A DNA stretch of 7,526 bases from Actinomycetes bacterium (GTDB lineage: Bacteria; Actinomycetota; Humimicrobiia; Humimicrobiales; Humimicrobiaceae), in assembly GCA_030603375.1 (NCBI GenBank), contig JAUVXY010000068.1, forward strand, positions 1-7,526, read 5' to 3'. Each line of letters begins with the position of its first letter. The stretch's first letter is position 1. Below, piece after piece: positions 7,057-7,526 of the stretch. A model generated the notes under the pieces. The model was not told where the DNA came from and did no database searches. It saw only the letters and a list, made by a program, of their open reading frames with translations. The translations under genes and the position numbers were made by a program.

Positions 7057-7071
7057 ATGTATTAACGATCT

Positions 7072-7413
7072 CTATCTTTGTCTGTCTAATTTCTCTAAAA
7101 TCTTAGTTATCCTAATTCCTCTATCAACTGAGTTGTCGTACACAAAATTTATCTTTGGCATACTTCTTAATTTTATTCGTTCATTTAAATTCTTTTTGAT
7201 GAAGCCTTTGCATTGATCCAGGCCCTTCATGCTGTCATATATCTTTTTCTTTTCACCCATAATGCTGACAAAAACATTTAGCCAGCTATAATCGTGTGAA
7301 AGCTCAACACCGGTTATTGTTACAAATCCAATTCTTGGATCCTTTACTTTCGTATTTACTATAAAACTTATTTCTCTTTGTAAATCTATTTCCATTCTTT
7401 TTGTTTTGTCCAT
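7072..7413 (-). CDS. rbfA: 30S ribosome-binding factor A
   Basis: RbfA is a small KH-like protein that binds immature 30S subunits and helps 16S rRNA processing and cold growth. From ATG at 7413 it is 113 residues, normal for the family. Diagnostic blocks are REISFIV at 13-19, VKDPRIGFVTITGVELSHDYSWLNVFVSIMG at 23-53 and RSMPKINFVYDNSVDRG at 83-99. The ATG is preferred because GGTGGA lies 7 bases upstream. A GTG at 7428 would add five residues and overlap the infB stop as TAGTG, but it lacks a clear Shine-Dalgarno. Its place directly after infB is the standard order in many bacteria and suggests coupled production of two assembly and initiation factors. Confidence 0.96.
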   Translation of the reverse strand: MDKTKRMEIDLQREISFIVNTKVKDPRIGFVTITGVELSHDYSWLNVFVSIMGEKKKIYDSMKGLDQCKGFIKKNLNERIKLRSMPKINFVYDNSVDRGIRITKILEKLDRQR

Positions 7414-7420
7414 AAGTAAA

Positions 7421-7426
7421 TCCACC
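7421..7426 (-). promoter_or_regulatory. Ribosome binding site of rbfA
   Basis: Minus-strand GGTGGA lies 7 bases before the ATG at 7413. It favours that ATG over the GTG at 7428, which overlaps the infB stop codon and has only an A-rich stretch upstream. Confidence 0.5.
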
Positions 7427-7427
7427 A

Positions 7428-7526
7428 CTAAAGAATTTCTTTTTCTTCATATACCTCTATAATATCGCCTTTGTTTATATCCTGATAATTTTCTATCCTT
7501 AACCCACACTCATAGCCAGCGGCAAC
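7428..7526 (-). CDS. infB: Translation initiation factor IF-2, C-terminal end (cut by window edge)
   Basis: The last 32 codons and the TAG stop are present. The peptide VAAGYECGLRIENYQDINKGDIIEVYEEKEIL matches the extreme C-terminus of IF2, whose domain C2 usually ends as a GYECGI..ENF.DIKEGD.IE..E pattern. That beta-barrel domain binds the formyl-methionine end of initiator tRNA. The identity rests on this short match plus the rbfA neighbour. The rest of the gene, including the GTPase domain, lies beyond the high-coordinate edge. Its stop lies 14 bases before the preferred rbfA ATG and just touches an alternative GTG. Confidence 0.9.
   Translation of the reverse strand, partial: VAAGYECGLRIENYQDINKGDIIEVYEEKEIL

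Overview
The window is a tightly packed, entirely minus-strand stretch of a conserved bacterial translation and RNA-metabolism cluster. It is AT-rich, by eye about two thirds A+T. In transcription order, from high to low coordinates, it holds the 3' end of infB, rbfA, an nrnA-type DHH phosphoesterase, truB, ribF, rpsO, pnp, an M16 zinc peptidase and the 5' end of dapB. No gap between genes exceeds about 75 bases. There are no tRNA or rRNA genes, no mobile elements, no CRISPR arrays and no convincing plus-strand genes.

The gene order infB-rbfA-nrnA-truB-ribF-rpsO-pnp is typical of Gram-positive-type bacteria. The continuation pnp, then M16 peptidase, then dapB is, from memory, a familiar actinobacterial arrangement. 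Several PNPase blocks also read more like actinobacterial than Bacillus-type PNPases, for example DFFPLVVDIEERMYAAGKIPG and FLGTVVGITKFGAFINLIPG. The best guess is therefore an unusually AT-rich lineage on or near the Actinomycetota, possibly an uncultured one; a deep Bacillota lineage cannot be excluded without a tree.

The genes fit one growth-linked operon. IF2 (infB) drives initiation and RbfA matures the 30S subunit. TruB makes tRNA pseudouridine 55. S15 is an early 16S rRNA-binding protein. PNPase and NrnA degrade RNA, from long molecules down to nanoRNA. RibF makes FMN and FAD. The M16 peptidase and DapB (lysine and diaminopimelate synthesis) close the cluster. Genes overlap or nearly touch at infB/rbfA, nrnA/truB, pnp/M16 and M16/dapB, so translational coupling is likely. 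Non-ATG starts are common: TTG for nrnA, rpsO and the M16 gene, probably TTG for ribF, and GTG for pnp.

The one real anomaly is in truB. Its reading frame is broken after 39 codons by a run of eight A and nine T (coding strand). Adding one base there, or a -1 slip by ribosome or polymerase, restores a full-length TruB of 327 residues with exactly the family's usual spacing to the catalytic Asp. The run contains two slippery heptamers in the right phase, is followed directly by a stop codon, and a possible stem-loop lies 7 bases downstream. This may be a homopolymer sequencing error, a recent mutation, transcriptional slippage or programmed frameshifting; the sequence alone cannot decide. I see no undescribed multi-gene system here.
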